Both the position numbers and the translations under genes were made by a program. From assembly GCF_025993685.1 (NCBI RefSeq), contig NZ_DAJPEN010000001.1, positions 1,302,001 through 1,366,000 of the forward strand: a stretch of DNA of 64,000 nucleotides, written 5' to 3'. The notes beneath the pieces were generated by a model. That model did no database searches. It worked only from the letters and a program-made list of their open reading frames with translations, and had not been told where the DNA came from. Of the stretch, positions 31,137-40,100 are shown piece by piece. Origin of the DNA: Bacteroides mediterraneensis (lineage in GTDB: Bacteria; Bacteroidota; Bacteroidia; Bacteroidales; Bacteroidaceae). Within the stretch, counting starts at the first letter, position 1, and each line of letters starts with the position of its first letter.

Positions 31137-32141
31137 TCACTCCACCAGCTCGTAGCTGCTGATTTGAATCGGCATGTCGAGGTTGTGGAGCACCTTCTCC
31201 AGCATAATCCCCTCCAGGTTGTCGTATTCATAGCCGAACGTCGCCCGGATGCCCTGCAAGATGAACTGCGTAGCCCGGTCGAGCGCAATCGGCAGACTGT
31301 CGCCCTGCATCAGCGAGCCCGTGATGACACTCGTGAACGTGTCGCCCGTGCCCGGATAGTGCGCCGGCAGATACGGGCAAGTCACCTTCCAGTAACGGTC
31401 GCCGAAGCGGTTGTACGCATAGACCGACGTCGAGCGCGGGTCACCGCTCACCGGCACGCTCGTGGCAATCACGATGGCCGGTCCCTGGTCCGACAGCGTT
31501 TTCAGCGCCTTCTTCAGTTCCGCATCCGTCAGCTCCTCCCGGAACGGCATGTCCAGCAAGTAGTACAGCTCCGTCAGGTTTGGCGTGATGACATCCGCCA
31601 GCCGGATCAGCTTCCGCATCTCCGTCACCATCTCCTCGGTGATGCCCTTGTAGAGATGCCCGTTGTCGCCCAGTACCGGGTCGACCACCACCATGTCGTT
31701 CTCGCCGCGGAACTTCTGGATGAACTCCTCCACAATCTGCGCCTGCTGCGGCGAGCCCAGGTAGCCCGTGTAGAACGTGTCGAAGTGCACGTTCATCTTC
31801 TCCCAGTGCGCGATGATGTGCTTCATCTCCTCCGTCAGGTCGAGGAAGGAGTAGGAAGGGTACTGCGTGTGCGTGGACAGCACCGCCGTGGGCAGCGGAC
31901 ACACCTGGAATCCCATGGACGAGAGCACCGGGATGACCGCCATCAGCGATACGTGGCCCACCCCCGACAAGTCGTGTACGGCGGCCACCTTCTTCACCTG
32001 ATTTTTCAGGAAACCTCCCGTCCGTTGAGGAGTTTCCGTCGGGGCCGTCGGCTTTTTCTTCTTGTACTTCCGTTCCTTTTCCCAGGCCGCTTTCCGTGCC
32101 TGATACGCTTCATATTGTCGTTCAATGTAATTGTCTGCCAT
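31137..32141 (-). CDS. pyridoxamine/pyridoxal kinase
   Basis: A 334-residue kinase of the PfkB/ribokinase-like PdxK/PdxY group: KKVAAVHDLSGVGHVSLMAVIPVLSSMGFQV, FYTGYLGSPQQAQIVEEFI, VDPVLGDNGHLYKGI, ITPNLTELYYLL and the anion-hole GTGD in HYPGTGDTFTSV. It phosphorylates vitamin B6 vitamers to PLP precursors. The first ~48 residues, lysine- and proline-rich (ERKYKKKKPTAPTE), are an extension not found in typical PdxK; an internal start is possible but no good ATG precedes the domain. It marks the left core boundary of the defence island. Confidence 0.88.
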   Translation of the reverse strand: MADNYIERQYEAYQARKAAWEKERKYKKKKPTAPTETPQRTGGFLKNQVKKVAAVHDLSGVGHVSLMAVIPVLSSMGFQVCPLPTAVLSTHTQYPSYSFLDLTEEMKHIIAHWEKMNVHFDTFYTGYLGSPQQAQIVEEFIQKFRGENDMVVVDPVLGDNGHLYKGITEEMVTEMRKLIRLADVITPNLTELYYLLDMPFREELTDAELKKALKTLSDQGPAIVIATSVPVSGDPRSTSVYAYNRFGDRYWKVTCPYLPAHYPGTGDTFTSVITGSLMQGDSLPIALDRATQFILQGIRATFGYEYDNLEGIMLEKVLHNLDMPIQISSYELVE

Positions 32142-32160
32142 AGTTTTGTGAATTTACAAT

Positions 32161-32978
32161 TACAAAGGACGCTACTTTTTATGGAACGAGCAAACTTTTT
32201 CGTGCATTTTGTAGGATGGGGAGGGGAAAAACGAAGGCTTGCTCCGGGGGGGAATCTTGGGCCTTGTAGCAGATTTTTGGGATGATTCAGATTTGTGCAG
32301 TTTGGCTTCTTTTTGCTGCTTGTGTCGTGATTTGGGTGTCTTTCTGATTCTGCTTTTGTGGGGATTTCCTAGGGGATTGGGAGAGGGAACCCCTTTCAGG
32401 AGGCTTCTGGAGGGGGTAGCTGGGGTGCGAAATGGAGAGGTTTGGGGGAATCTGGAGGCGTGTTCTTCTTGTTTTTAGGGATTTTGGGGCGTTTTTGGAG
32501 GTAGGATGGGGAATTTTCGGGAGATTTTGGGGCGGAAAACGGGCTTGCGTTTTAGGTGAAACGCCTTTGCGTTTGGAAGCAAACTCTTCGGCGTTTGGAG
32601 TGAAATGCACTTGCGTTTGAGAGGAAACGTCCTTGCGTTTTGGGGTGTATGGGTTTTGAGAGGGATTGGGGAGGGTGTTTGTTGGATTTGAACGGCTGTC
32701 TGGGTGGGATATTTTCTAGTTGGTGGGGTTTGATGGATTGTTTTGGATTGTCTTTTTGAGGGGTTTGCTTTTGGCTTTTGTGAGCGGTGGTGTTGGAATT
32801 GCTTTTTTGCTTGCTTTTAGTGTGGGCGTTTGTGTGATTGTGTTTCTTTTTGGTGTTTGATAAGCGGTTCTGCTTGCGGATTTTGAGCGGATGGGCGGCG
32901 GGGCGAGAAAAGAAAGTGGTTTTGGAGAGGGAGTGGGGGATGGTGACATTTTGGTAGGAGTGGGGAAAATATAGAATA
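32161..32978. other. strongly G/T-skewed non-coding region
   Basis: About 800 bp without a credible gene. The plus strand is almost devoid of cytosine (for example 5 C in the 120 bases 32641-32760) while G and T dominate. The short ORFs seen on either strand are low complexity (P/T/K- or G/L-rich). The region contains repeat array C and ends at the terminator of the KAP gene. G runs could form quadruplexes or support R-loops. Confidence 0.6.
32536..32640. repeat. 22-bp-period intergenic array C
   Basis: Five units start at 32536, 32558, 32580, 32602 and 32624, an exact 22-bp period. Cores are AAACGGGCTTGCGTTT, AAACGCCTTTGCGTTT, AAACTCTTCGGCGTTT, AAATGCACTTGCGTTT and AAACGTCCTTGCGTTT, joined by 6-bp linkers. 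It lies between the pyridoxamine kinase gene and the left end of the defence island. Confidence 0.85.
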
Positions 32979-33017
32979 AGCCTCCCCTCAAAATTATGGT
33001 GTTTTTGAGGGAAGGCT
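32979..33017 (-). terminator. terminator downstream of the KAP NTPase locus
   Basis: Stem AGCCT-CCCTCAAA with TTTGAGGG-AGGCT (small internal bulges) around a ~12-base loop, followed on the minus strand by TTATTCTATATTTT. It closes the minus-strand KAP transcription unit and marks the left edge of the AT-rich island. Confidence 0.65.
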
Positions 33018-33032
33018 GTTAATTCTACGGGT

Positions 33033-33581
33033 TTAATTTTCTTTCAATTTAATATGCTTAAATTTGAAATATACATAATAGCTATAATTCTCGTTTTTAA
33101 ATTTAGATATAAATTCTTTGAATTCGGTTATAATTGGTGAATCATTATCGATGCTGATAACGTAATTGTAAAAGTTTTCCCAGGTATCCCAAAGCCGTAT
33201 GGATATCTCACTTACAGCATACTGAGAATTTATATTGGGACTGAAATAAGTAATGATTCGAGGAATAAAAGCTTCAAAATGCTTCGTCGCGTATTCTTTC
33301 ATTAATTGTTTGGATTCTATGCTGTGTAGATATTCAACATGTCCTTTTCCATCTCCGTTAGGTTTAAATTCTTGATAAGCCGTATCTCTCCAGCAATCTA
33401 CAATCTCGTTCATAGTGTGGTTCCCTTCGTTAAGAAATTGCTTGAATATATCATTTTGCATTTTGATAACCTCGTCTTTCGTGAAAATGTTGTCATCGCT
33501 GTAGGAACCATGTTTAAATAATGAAAACAGGTAGTGTATTTGATAGTGATTGATACCGTTTTCTGTTAGACAGGCATACAT
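33033..33581 (-). CDS. C-terminal part of the frame-broken KAP NTPase
   Basis: An open frame of 182 codons from ATG 33581. The same frame stays open upstream to about 33770, reading through FGALSNEQIFYRFEFIDRLLQLL, so the ATG is not a true start. It lies in the frame reached by a -1 shift from the KAP gene at 33653-35548, and the two frames overlap for over 100 bp. The simplest reading is one protein of ~830 residues split by a single-base loss. The piece is helical and charged, of unknown structure. Confidence 0.6.
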   Translation of the reverse strand: MYACLTENGINHYQIHYLFSLFKHGSYSDDNIFTKDEVIKMQNDIFKQFLNEGNHTMNEIVDCWRDTAYQEFKPNGDGKGHVEYLHSIESKQLMKEYATKHFEAFIPRIITYFSPNINSQYAVSEISIRLWDTWENFYNYVISIDNDSPIITEFKEFISKFKNENYSYYVYFKFKHIKLKEN

Positions 33582-33652
33582 TTCTTTACGGTCTTCTTCT
33601 GAAAATTGGTCTTTATCTGGAGATTGATCATAGAGTAACTGTAAGAGCCTAT

Positions 33653-35548
33653 CTATAAATTCAAAACGATAAAAGATCTGTTCGTTAGATAACGCTCCAA
33701 ATAAAATGAGAGATGAAGTAGCTTGTAAATATCTTGTTTCTCTTTTGGATTTTCTTTTTGGATTCTAGTCGTTAAGGAAAAATATTTGTTTGGCGTCCAT
33801 TCTCTGATAGTGGGTTTCATTTCTTCAAAAGGTAATTTGTAGAGCTCACTCCATTCTTTCTCGGAAACTTCGGAGTCTAAAATTGAGAATCTAAAAAAGC
33901 GATTCAAATAAGTCGGGTCATTAATACTGCCTATATTGCAGGATTTGTACTCCCCGAATAAAGAATCAAGAAATTCAGAGATTTTATTTATATCATGTTC
34001 GTTTATATACAATTCTTTTTGATGTTGAGTGATATATTCTATCAGGTTAAAATATTTATTTTTGAAAAGAATATTATTCTTCGTTTCATCTTCTTGTGGA
34101 GCATTTTTCCCATTGAAATAGACGACCTTTTGGAGGTTTTGTTTGTAAATTAATATTTCATCTCTCTTTTCAACGAATAGTTTTACGATGAACGGATAGC
34201 GTAGTCTGAATAGTTCCAAAGTAAGGTAGTCACAAATGTCTACCTCTCCATGAAGTTTTCTGATACTGAAAACAAATTGATTGGCAATGCGTTTTATCGC
34301 TCGTATGGTTTTTATAAAACTAAAAAGATTGATCTGTAACAATGGCCTTTCATTGGTGAATTTTTCAATTTGATTGTATTCGTTGTCATTTAGTTGGCTC
34401 TTGAGGGTGAGTAAGAAAATATGTTTTAGCTGCTCTCCTGTAGCTGGTGGAAGTTCGTATTCTTCTTGTAGAATCTTATCCAAGTATTTCAGACTATGAG
34501 TTGAGTAATGTGTATTTAATGTGTCAACTACATATCTTTTGTCATAGGCTAAAATGAAGTACATGCTTGGCAGGTTGGAGGTATTGCGTACTAAACGTAG
34601 CATTTCTTCCATTTCGTTGCTGTTAAGCCGGTCTATGTCATCAATGAAAAAAATGATTTTCTTATTGATCTTTTTTATTTCGCTTTTAAGCAGAGTGTAT
34701 TGTTCTGCAGTTGTTTTAGCAGAGAATGAAATAAATAGCTTTGTTAAAAACTGGATACTTCCATTATCTATGGTTGAAAGCATTTTTGCATATTGAGTTA
34801 GTCCTTTGGATAGCCTGCTGCTATAAGATTCAAGCTTATGGCTGAGTTCATCTAAAAAGATATTGGTAAGATTGGATTCTTTCCGATATATCCACGGATT
34901 GAATTTTATGATGATGACTTCAGACTTATATTTCTGAGATAAATATTCTTCCATTAGTTTCATAAATGATGTTTTACCTTCTCCCCATGAGGCTATAATA
35001 CCGAATGTAAATGCTTCGTTGTCGGCATTGGTGGCTAATAATTTGTTCACTGCGTCTTTTGCATTTGTTGTACGGCCTAATAGATCTTGTTCCGCTTGGG
35101 TTATGGGTTGGTCTATATAGAAACCGTCTGTTGAGATAATTGGAGCAGGTTGTTTTTTTCTTGAAATTCCATAGTTAAGACATGTATGGATGCAGAGAAA
35201 TGGAATGATATCTACGTAGCACAAAGAAGAAAAAAGTTTAAGATGGGCGGCTGTGTTAGGGTCTCTATAATACCCCCAAATGAATAAAATCAATAAAGAT
35301 ATGCCTACAGCTTTATTATTGAGATGTACTTCTTTTTGTCTGATGGAAACGATATGATAAACGATGATACCTAAAAATGCGATAAGGAATAAAAGAGAAG
35401 TACACCAGTCGGATGAAAATTGAGATAGAAAGGGAGCTATGATCCATTTTGAAAATAACTTTTCCCATATAGGTCTGAAACAGATGTAAAGAATCCAAAG
35501 GATGATTACGAGCCGGTTGTTGTGTAAGAAAAATAGTAGTTTGTTCAT
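33653..35548 (-). CDS. KAP-family P-loop NTPase (frame-broken)
   Basis: A 631-residue reading frame. The N-terminus has membrane segments at residues ~12-25, ~50-68, ~80-92 and ~108-122. The Walker A motif is ASWGEGKTS (~186-194) and Walker B is KIIFFIDDIDRL (~297-308), the latter being the KAP signature. KAP NTPases are membrane-associated ATPases often found in defence islands and include phage-exclusion proteins such as PifA. The frame ends early at 33653; a -1 shift near the ATTTTA run around 33703-33706 would join it to 33033-33581. It is divergent from the BREX operon across a 105-bp control region. Confidence 0.8.
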   Translation of the reverse strand: MNKLLFFLHNNRLVIILWILYICFRPIWEKLFSKWIIAPFLSQFSSDWCTSLLFLIAFLGIIVYHIVSIRQKEVHLNNKAVGISLLILFIWGYYRDPNTAAHLKLFSSLCYVDIIPFLCIHTCLNYGISRKKQPAPIISTDGFYIDQPITQAEQDLLGRTTNAKDAVNKLLATNADNEAFTFGIIASWGEGKTSFMKLMEEYLSQKYKSEVIIIKFNPWIYRKESNLTNIFLDELSHKLESYSSRLSKGLTQYAKMLSTIDNGSIQFLTKLFISFSAKTTAEQYTLLKSEIKKINKKIIFFIDDIDRLNSNEMEEMLRLVRNTSNLPSMYFILAYDKRYVVDTLNTHYSTHSLKYLDKILQEEYELPPATGEQLKHIFLLTLKSQLNDNEYNQIEKFTNERPLLQINLFSFIKTIRAIKRIANQFVFSIRKLHGEVDICDYLTLELFRLRYPFIVKLFVEKRDEILIYKQNLQKVVYFNGKNAPQEDETKNNILFKNKYFNLIEYITQHQKELYINEHDINKISEFLDSLFGEYKSCNIGSINDPTYLNRFFRFSILDSEVSEKEWSELYKLPFEEMKPTIREWTPNKYFSLTTRIQKENPKEKQDIYKLLHLSFYLERYLTNRSFIVLNL

Positions 35549-35580
35549 GATGATAATTATTAAGTGTTTATTTGTCCTAA

Positions 35581-35629
35581 CAAAATTAATCTTTTTCTTT
35601 GAGAAGATGAAAAATTTTCATTAAATTGC
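35581..35629. promoter_or_regulatory. divergent promoter/operator between KAP gene and BREX operon
   Basis: A 15-bp palindrome, ATGAAAA-A-TTTTCAT, lies at 35607-35621. To its left is a minus-strand -7 box TAATTTTG (complement of 35581-35588) for the KAP gene; directly to its right TAAATTG (35622-35628) may serve the plus-strand XRE-brx operon. A regulator bound here could block both promoters; the small XRE protein encoded next is the natural candidate. Confidence 0.55.
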
Positions 35630-35653
35630 GCTCATAATAACAATAATGACTTT

Positions 35654-35860
35654 ATGCAAGATATAAATAGACTGAAATTGGTTCTTGTTGAAAAGAAACG
35701 TACCAATAAATGGTTGAGTGAACAGTTAGGAATCAACCCTTCAACTGTGTCTAAGTGGTGTACCAATTCTTCTCAGCCAGATTTGGAAACTTTGATAAAA
35801 ATAGCATCTTTGCTTGAAGTGAATGTACAGGATTTGTTGAATACTCCCAAAGTAATGTGA
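35654..35860 (+). CDS. small XRE-family regulator leading the BREX operon
   Basis: A 68-residue Cro/C1-type helix-turn-helix protein: RLKLVLVEKKRTNKWLSEQLGINPSTVSKWCTNSSQPDLETLIKIASLLEVNVQDLL covers the whole five-helix domain. No effector domain is present. Its stop lies just before the brxA start, so it is the first gene of the BREX transcript, and it probably binds the palindrome at 35607-35621. Known BREX regulators (BrxR) are larger WYL-type proteins, so this is a different kind of control. Confidence 0.85.
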   Translation: MQDINRLKLVLVEKKRTNKWLSEQLGINPSTVSKWCTNSSQPDLETLIKIASLLEVNVQDLLNTPKVM

Positions 35861-35880
35861 AAATGGTCAAGAGGGGAAAA

Positions 35881-36606
35881 ATGGTTAAATATGACTCTGA
35901 CATAAATATTCTTGGTGGAGTACCTGATTATGCAGTAATGCTTGACTTTATTAGTGAGTATACCGGACAAAAACCTGAATCAGAGAGAGCGTTTACTTTC
36001 AGGACGCATAAAACTTTTAATCGATTTTTGGCAGCTATAAAAGAGTCCATTCTTCAGTTTGCCAATGATGATCAGAAAGATATGTTTCTTTCTGCTATCG
36101 GTTCAGATAATTTTTCTTTAAAGGAAAAGTTACTTGTCTTATTTTGGCAGCTGGTGTATGGTAACGCACTTTTTGCTAAAGTGACTAAAGACGTGTTTAT
36201 GAAGGCGGTTTATCAGGGAAGATCATCTCTTTCTGCCATAGATATATTGAGTTTATTGCATTATATTAAGGAAACCGAATCCGGAGAATTGAACTGGTCG
36301 GAAGAAACGCTGAAGATAACGGCATCTAAATATCTGACAATACTCAAAAAAATGGACTTGGTAGATGGCAAAACGACCAAGGAGATATGTCATCCCATTA
36401 TTACAGGACAGTTATTTGTTTATTTTGTTCGTTGGATGATCGTTACATGTCCTGAAAACCGTACTTTAGAGAATCCTTTTGCGGTTTTTAGCTTTATGGA
36501 TAAGAAAACAATTATTGAGAGATTAAAAAAAGTAGAATATCTTTCCCTTTGGCAAATAAGCCAGATGGGAGAGGACGTAACCATAGATTTGATAGCACAT
36601 GAATAG
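35881..36606 (+). CDS. brxA: BrxA-like protein (DUF1819)
   Basis: A 241-residue protein matching the BREX DUF1819 family: KYDSDINILGGVPDYAVMLDFI at the start, then LVLFWQLVYGNALFAKVTKDVFMKAVYQGRSSLSAIDILSLL, and a C-terminal YLTILKKMDLVDG. BrxA is a small DNA-binding protein needed for phage restriction in type 1 BREX. ATG 35881 follows GAGGGG at a good ribosome-binding distance; in-frame alternatives are GTG 35857 and ATG 35863, the former overlapping the XRE stop. It overlaps brxB by 8 bp. Confidence 0.85.
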   Translation: MVKYDSDINILGGVPDYAVMLDFISEYTGQKPESERAFTFRTHKTFNRFLAAIKESILQFANDDQKDMFLSAIGSDNFSLKEKLLVLFWQLVYGNALFAKVTKDVFMKAVYQGRSSLSAIDILSLLHYIKETESGELNWSEETLKITASKYLTILKKMDLVDGKTTKEICHPIITGQLFVYFVRWMIVTCPENRTLENPFAVFSFMDKKTIIERLKKVEYLSLWQISQMGEDVTIDLIAHE

Positions 36607-37156
36607 CACATTTCAGATAGAACATAATCGTTTGTTTGGAGAACTAAGAGAAGTGCTTAAAACAGATATAGCGCGTATCACAGGTAAAGCTAATGGGGGA
36701 AGAAGTATTCTTTTTGTTTATTCCCCTAAAGATGATGATGCTTATATTGCGTATGCAAAAGAGAATTTCAATTCAGGTACGTATTCTTTTATCGATTTAA
36801 GGTCTCTTTTTACTGAGTTTGTTTCCGAACGAGGATTAGAGCAGTTTCAAGAGAATTATAAGGAATTTGGCAATGAAGTCTTCTTTAGCGATAATTTTTA
36901 TGAGGAAACTTTCTTTTGTTATGTAATGAATAGGATAGAAACTTCTTATCAATCTCATAAAATACCCGTTCTGATTCATACAGGTGCCATTTATGGGATG
37001 GGTTTCTCCAATATTAATATAATGGAGCATCAGATAGTAATGCGTGCTCAGTTACCTTTAATTGTTTTTTATCCCGCGATAATAGTTGATAAAGATACTA
37101 TCAAGTTTTTGGGCAAGCAGATTGCTTCCAAGTACCGCTGTATCGTAATAAAGTAA
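36599..37156 (+). CDS. brxB: BrxB-like protein (DUF1788)
   Basis: A 185-residue protein of the DUF1788 family: GGRSILFVYSPKDDDAYIAYAKENF, FIDLRSLFTEFV and HTGAIYGMGFSNINIMEHQ, ending with the strand LPLIVFYPAIIVDKDTIKFLG. BrxB is required for type 1 BREX defence and is thought to be part of the BREX complex with PglZ, but its biochemical role is undefined. It overlaps brxA and is separated from brxC by 10 bp. Confidence 0.88.
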   Translation: MNSTFQIEHNRLFGELREVLKTDIARITGKANGGRSILFVYSPKDDDAYIAYAKENFNSGTYSFIDLRSLFTEFVSERGLEQFQENYKEFGNEVFFSDNFYEETFFCYVMNRIETSYQSHKIPVLIHTGAIYGMGFSNINIMEHQIVMRAQLPLIVFYPAIIVDKDTIKFLGKQIASKYRCIVIK

Positions 37157-37166
37157 ATAAATTCTT

Positions 37167-40100
37167 ATGAGTAAGATAAAAGATATACTCTCCATAGAAT
37201 TGGAGAACGACATAAAGAATGTCATTGATTTGAATTCGCAAAATGAGGAAGATATAAAAGAGGAACTGGATGGCTTTATCCTTACAGAAAGTCTTGCCAA
37301 ACATTTATCTGATTTTTTGGATGTGTTCTGTTCTGATATGAAGGAATCTGGCGTGTGGCTTAGCGGTTTTTATGGTTCCGGTAAATCTTATTTTGCGAAA
37401 ATGATAGGTTTCCTGATTGCTAATCCGGTTATTAAGGGGACTTCTATGCGTGACCGGTTTATGCCTAAATTGATAGGACTCAAGAATAAGGAAATCCTGG
37501 AAAATCAGATTCGCTCATTGGATAAGACGGATTATCAGGTTACATTGTTCGACTGTGCCAAAGTGGATTCAAGTTATGGGCTTTCGTACATGGCCATGAG
37601 CCATTTCTTGTTGTCATTAGGTTTTCTGAGTAACTGGATTGGTATGATGGAATTCAATCTGATGCTTGAAAACAAATATGACAAATTCTTAGCTACAGTA
37701 AAGGAACAGAATGCAGGTAAAGATTGGCATGACATAAGGAAGAAAATGTCAGCTGTTTCAGCTCTAAAGAAAGCCATTCTTACGTTTATGGCAGAAGATG
37801 AATATGAGGAAACCCGTAAGTTGATTGATGAAAAAATTAAAACTTACGATGCTACCAAATTGAAGGATGATTTGATGCTTTATCTGGAGCTTTATCCGGA
37901 AAAGAAGATTGTGTTCTTTATTGATGAGGTCAGTGAGGCATTAAGTCAGAAAAAAATAAACTTATTGGATTTGGAAGGACTTTCAGAAGCCTTGTCTTCT
38001 CTTGGTAACAGGATATGGACAGTGGGTATTGCACAACAGGCCTTTAATGATGTGTTGAACGCATCTGGGCTGAATATTCATCAGCTTAATAAGGTGGAAG
38101 CCAGATTTAAGACCCGTATTCCTATAGCTGCAGAAGAAATTGATACAATTATTCGTAAGCGGTTGTTGGCTAAGACTGATTCTGGAAAAGAACAGTTGGA
38201 AGCTTATTATCATAAGAACAACGGTATGATTCAGGATATAACCCATATTGCAGGTGTTTCCTTGAATGTCACCAAAGATGAACACACTTACGCAGATTAT
38301 TATCCGTTCTATGAACATCAGTTCAAGTTATTGCAATATTTTCTTTTCGGATCAAGAGATACCGTAACTTCTCAGATTGGTACCCGTGGTATGTTGGTTT
38401 CTGTATTTGATGTATTAAAAAAAGAAGCCATGACAGAAGCGGATGTATTTACACATGTCAATGCTACCCAGCTGTGCCGACAGGCAGAAGAGAATATTCC
38501 GGAAGCGTTGCGTATGCGTTATGAGCAGGCCGATGATTACATTAACAAGATTGGAATGAAGTATGTAGAAGGTCGGGCTTTGTTGCAGACTATTCATTTC
38601 TTAGAAAAAGCCAATGCGTATACCACAATAGAAAATATTACCAAATCGTATGTTCGCAGACCGGAAGACTATTATAATGTACTTGCGGAGGTAAAGAAAG
38701 CACTGGAAATATTAGTTGAGCGAAATGTGTTGATTGCATCTGATAACCAGTATCGTATTACGAGTCAGATAGAACAGCAGATTATAGATGATATGAATTC
38801 ATTTTCTGCGGAAGCCTATCGCGTACGTGCCGAAGTAACCAAAATATTGAAACAGCAGAAAATTATCAAGATTTCGCAGACACTTACTTCAGATGGACAA
38901 GCTGTACCTTTTTGTGTAGAAAGTTCCCTTGGAGAAAACTTCGCCAATGCTGGTGAAAAATATATGAAGGTCAGTTTCTTTGATGTCTTTCATGAAGACC
39001 ATGCACAGCTTGTGGCTTCTGTAAAGCAGGATACACAGAGCCAGAAAGGTATAATGAGCATAATTCCTTCCTCAGTTTATGGAACAGAGATTTTTAATCG
39101 TGCGCAGGAATTGTTGAAGATAGATTATATTGAAACGAAGACTTATCATACGGCAGAAGAGAAGAAGGTGGTAAACAATATTGTTTCAACCAAAGAAGAA
39201 AAAATGAGATTCCTTACAGAGTTGATCAATAAATCTTATACGGAAGGAACTGTAGTCTATCTGTTTAATACCTATCAGTTGACTGATGCCAATTACCAGA
39301 AAGAAATAGAATCTCTCCAGCGCAAGATGTTTGGAAATATTTTCTATAAAAGATTGAATGTGTCCTTATCCGATTCGTTGGCGGTGAAAGTGCTTACAGC
39401 GAACAGTACACAGCTGGCCACCATGTTTGGCGGTTCGGAGGAATTCCGTTTCTTTGATTCTGCTGGAAAGTTTATCGGCGAGAATTTAAGTGTATCTACA
39501 GAGATTCTAGAGAAATGTAAGTCGTACTGTACGGGAGATAAACTGGAAGAGGATCTTTCTGCACCTCCTACCGGTTATAAGTTTGGCACGATCATTACCT
39601 CGGTTGCTGCCTTGTTCCGTGGCAATAAATTAATTGCGAAGTACAATGGTGAAGATTATCATTCTGTGTCGGATGCACTTGCTGCTAAGATTTTTGATAA
39701 TACCCGCAATTTTGCAAAAGCATCGTTCAAGGCAGTTATGAAATCTTTGTCTTATAATGAGCGACAGGAGATTGTGGAGATTCTGAAAGAGGATTGTCAG
39801 TATAAGAAGATTACCGGAGATAATGCTCCATCTTATAATTTAAATGATTTTGAGTTGGTGGACTGCATCCGTACACTTTCCAAACGAATGATGGATAAGG
39901 TGAAGGACAGAATTATGGGGGATGATGAAATGGAGCAGTTGTTTAAGCGCTCTGTTCAAGCACGTAATGTATTTCTCCAATATACAGCTGCTGTAACAGA
40001 TGTAAGTTATATAGCTACTGCACGGACATTCCTTCAGGAAGCAGATGATTATATCAATGCGGTAGAGCAGGTACAAAAGGATCTAAAGTTCATAGATAAT

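Noticed and set aside
30579..32285. A 568-residue plus-strand ORF spanning pabC and the kinase gene
   Set aside because: It is out of frame with pabC and antisense to the kinase, and is arginine/proline-rich as expected for GC-rich shadow frames.
32239..32991. Short ORFs in the G/T-skewed region
   Set aside because: Their composition (G/L on one strand, P/T/K on the other) follows base skew, and they run through array C.
33703..33776. Programmed -1 frameshifting in the KAP gene
   Set aside because: The A- and T-rich runs do not form a canonical X-XXY-YYZ heptamer in the zero frame. A simple one-base deletion explains the break better.
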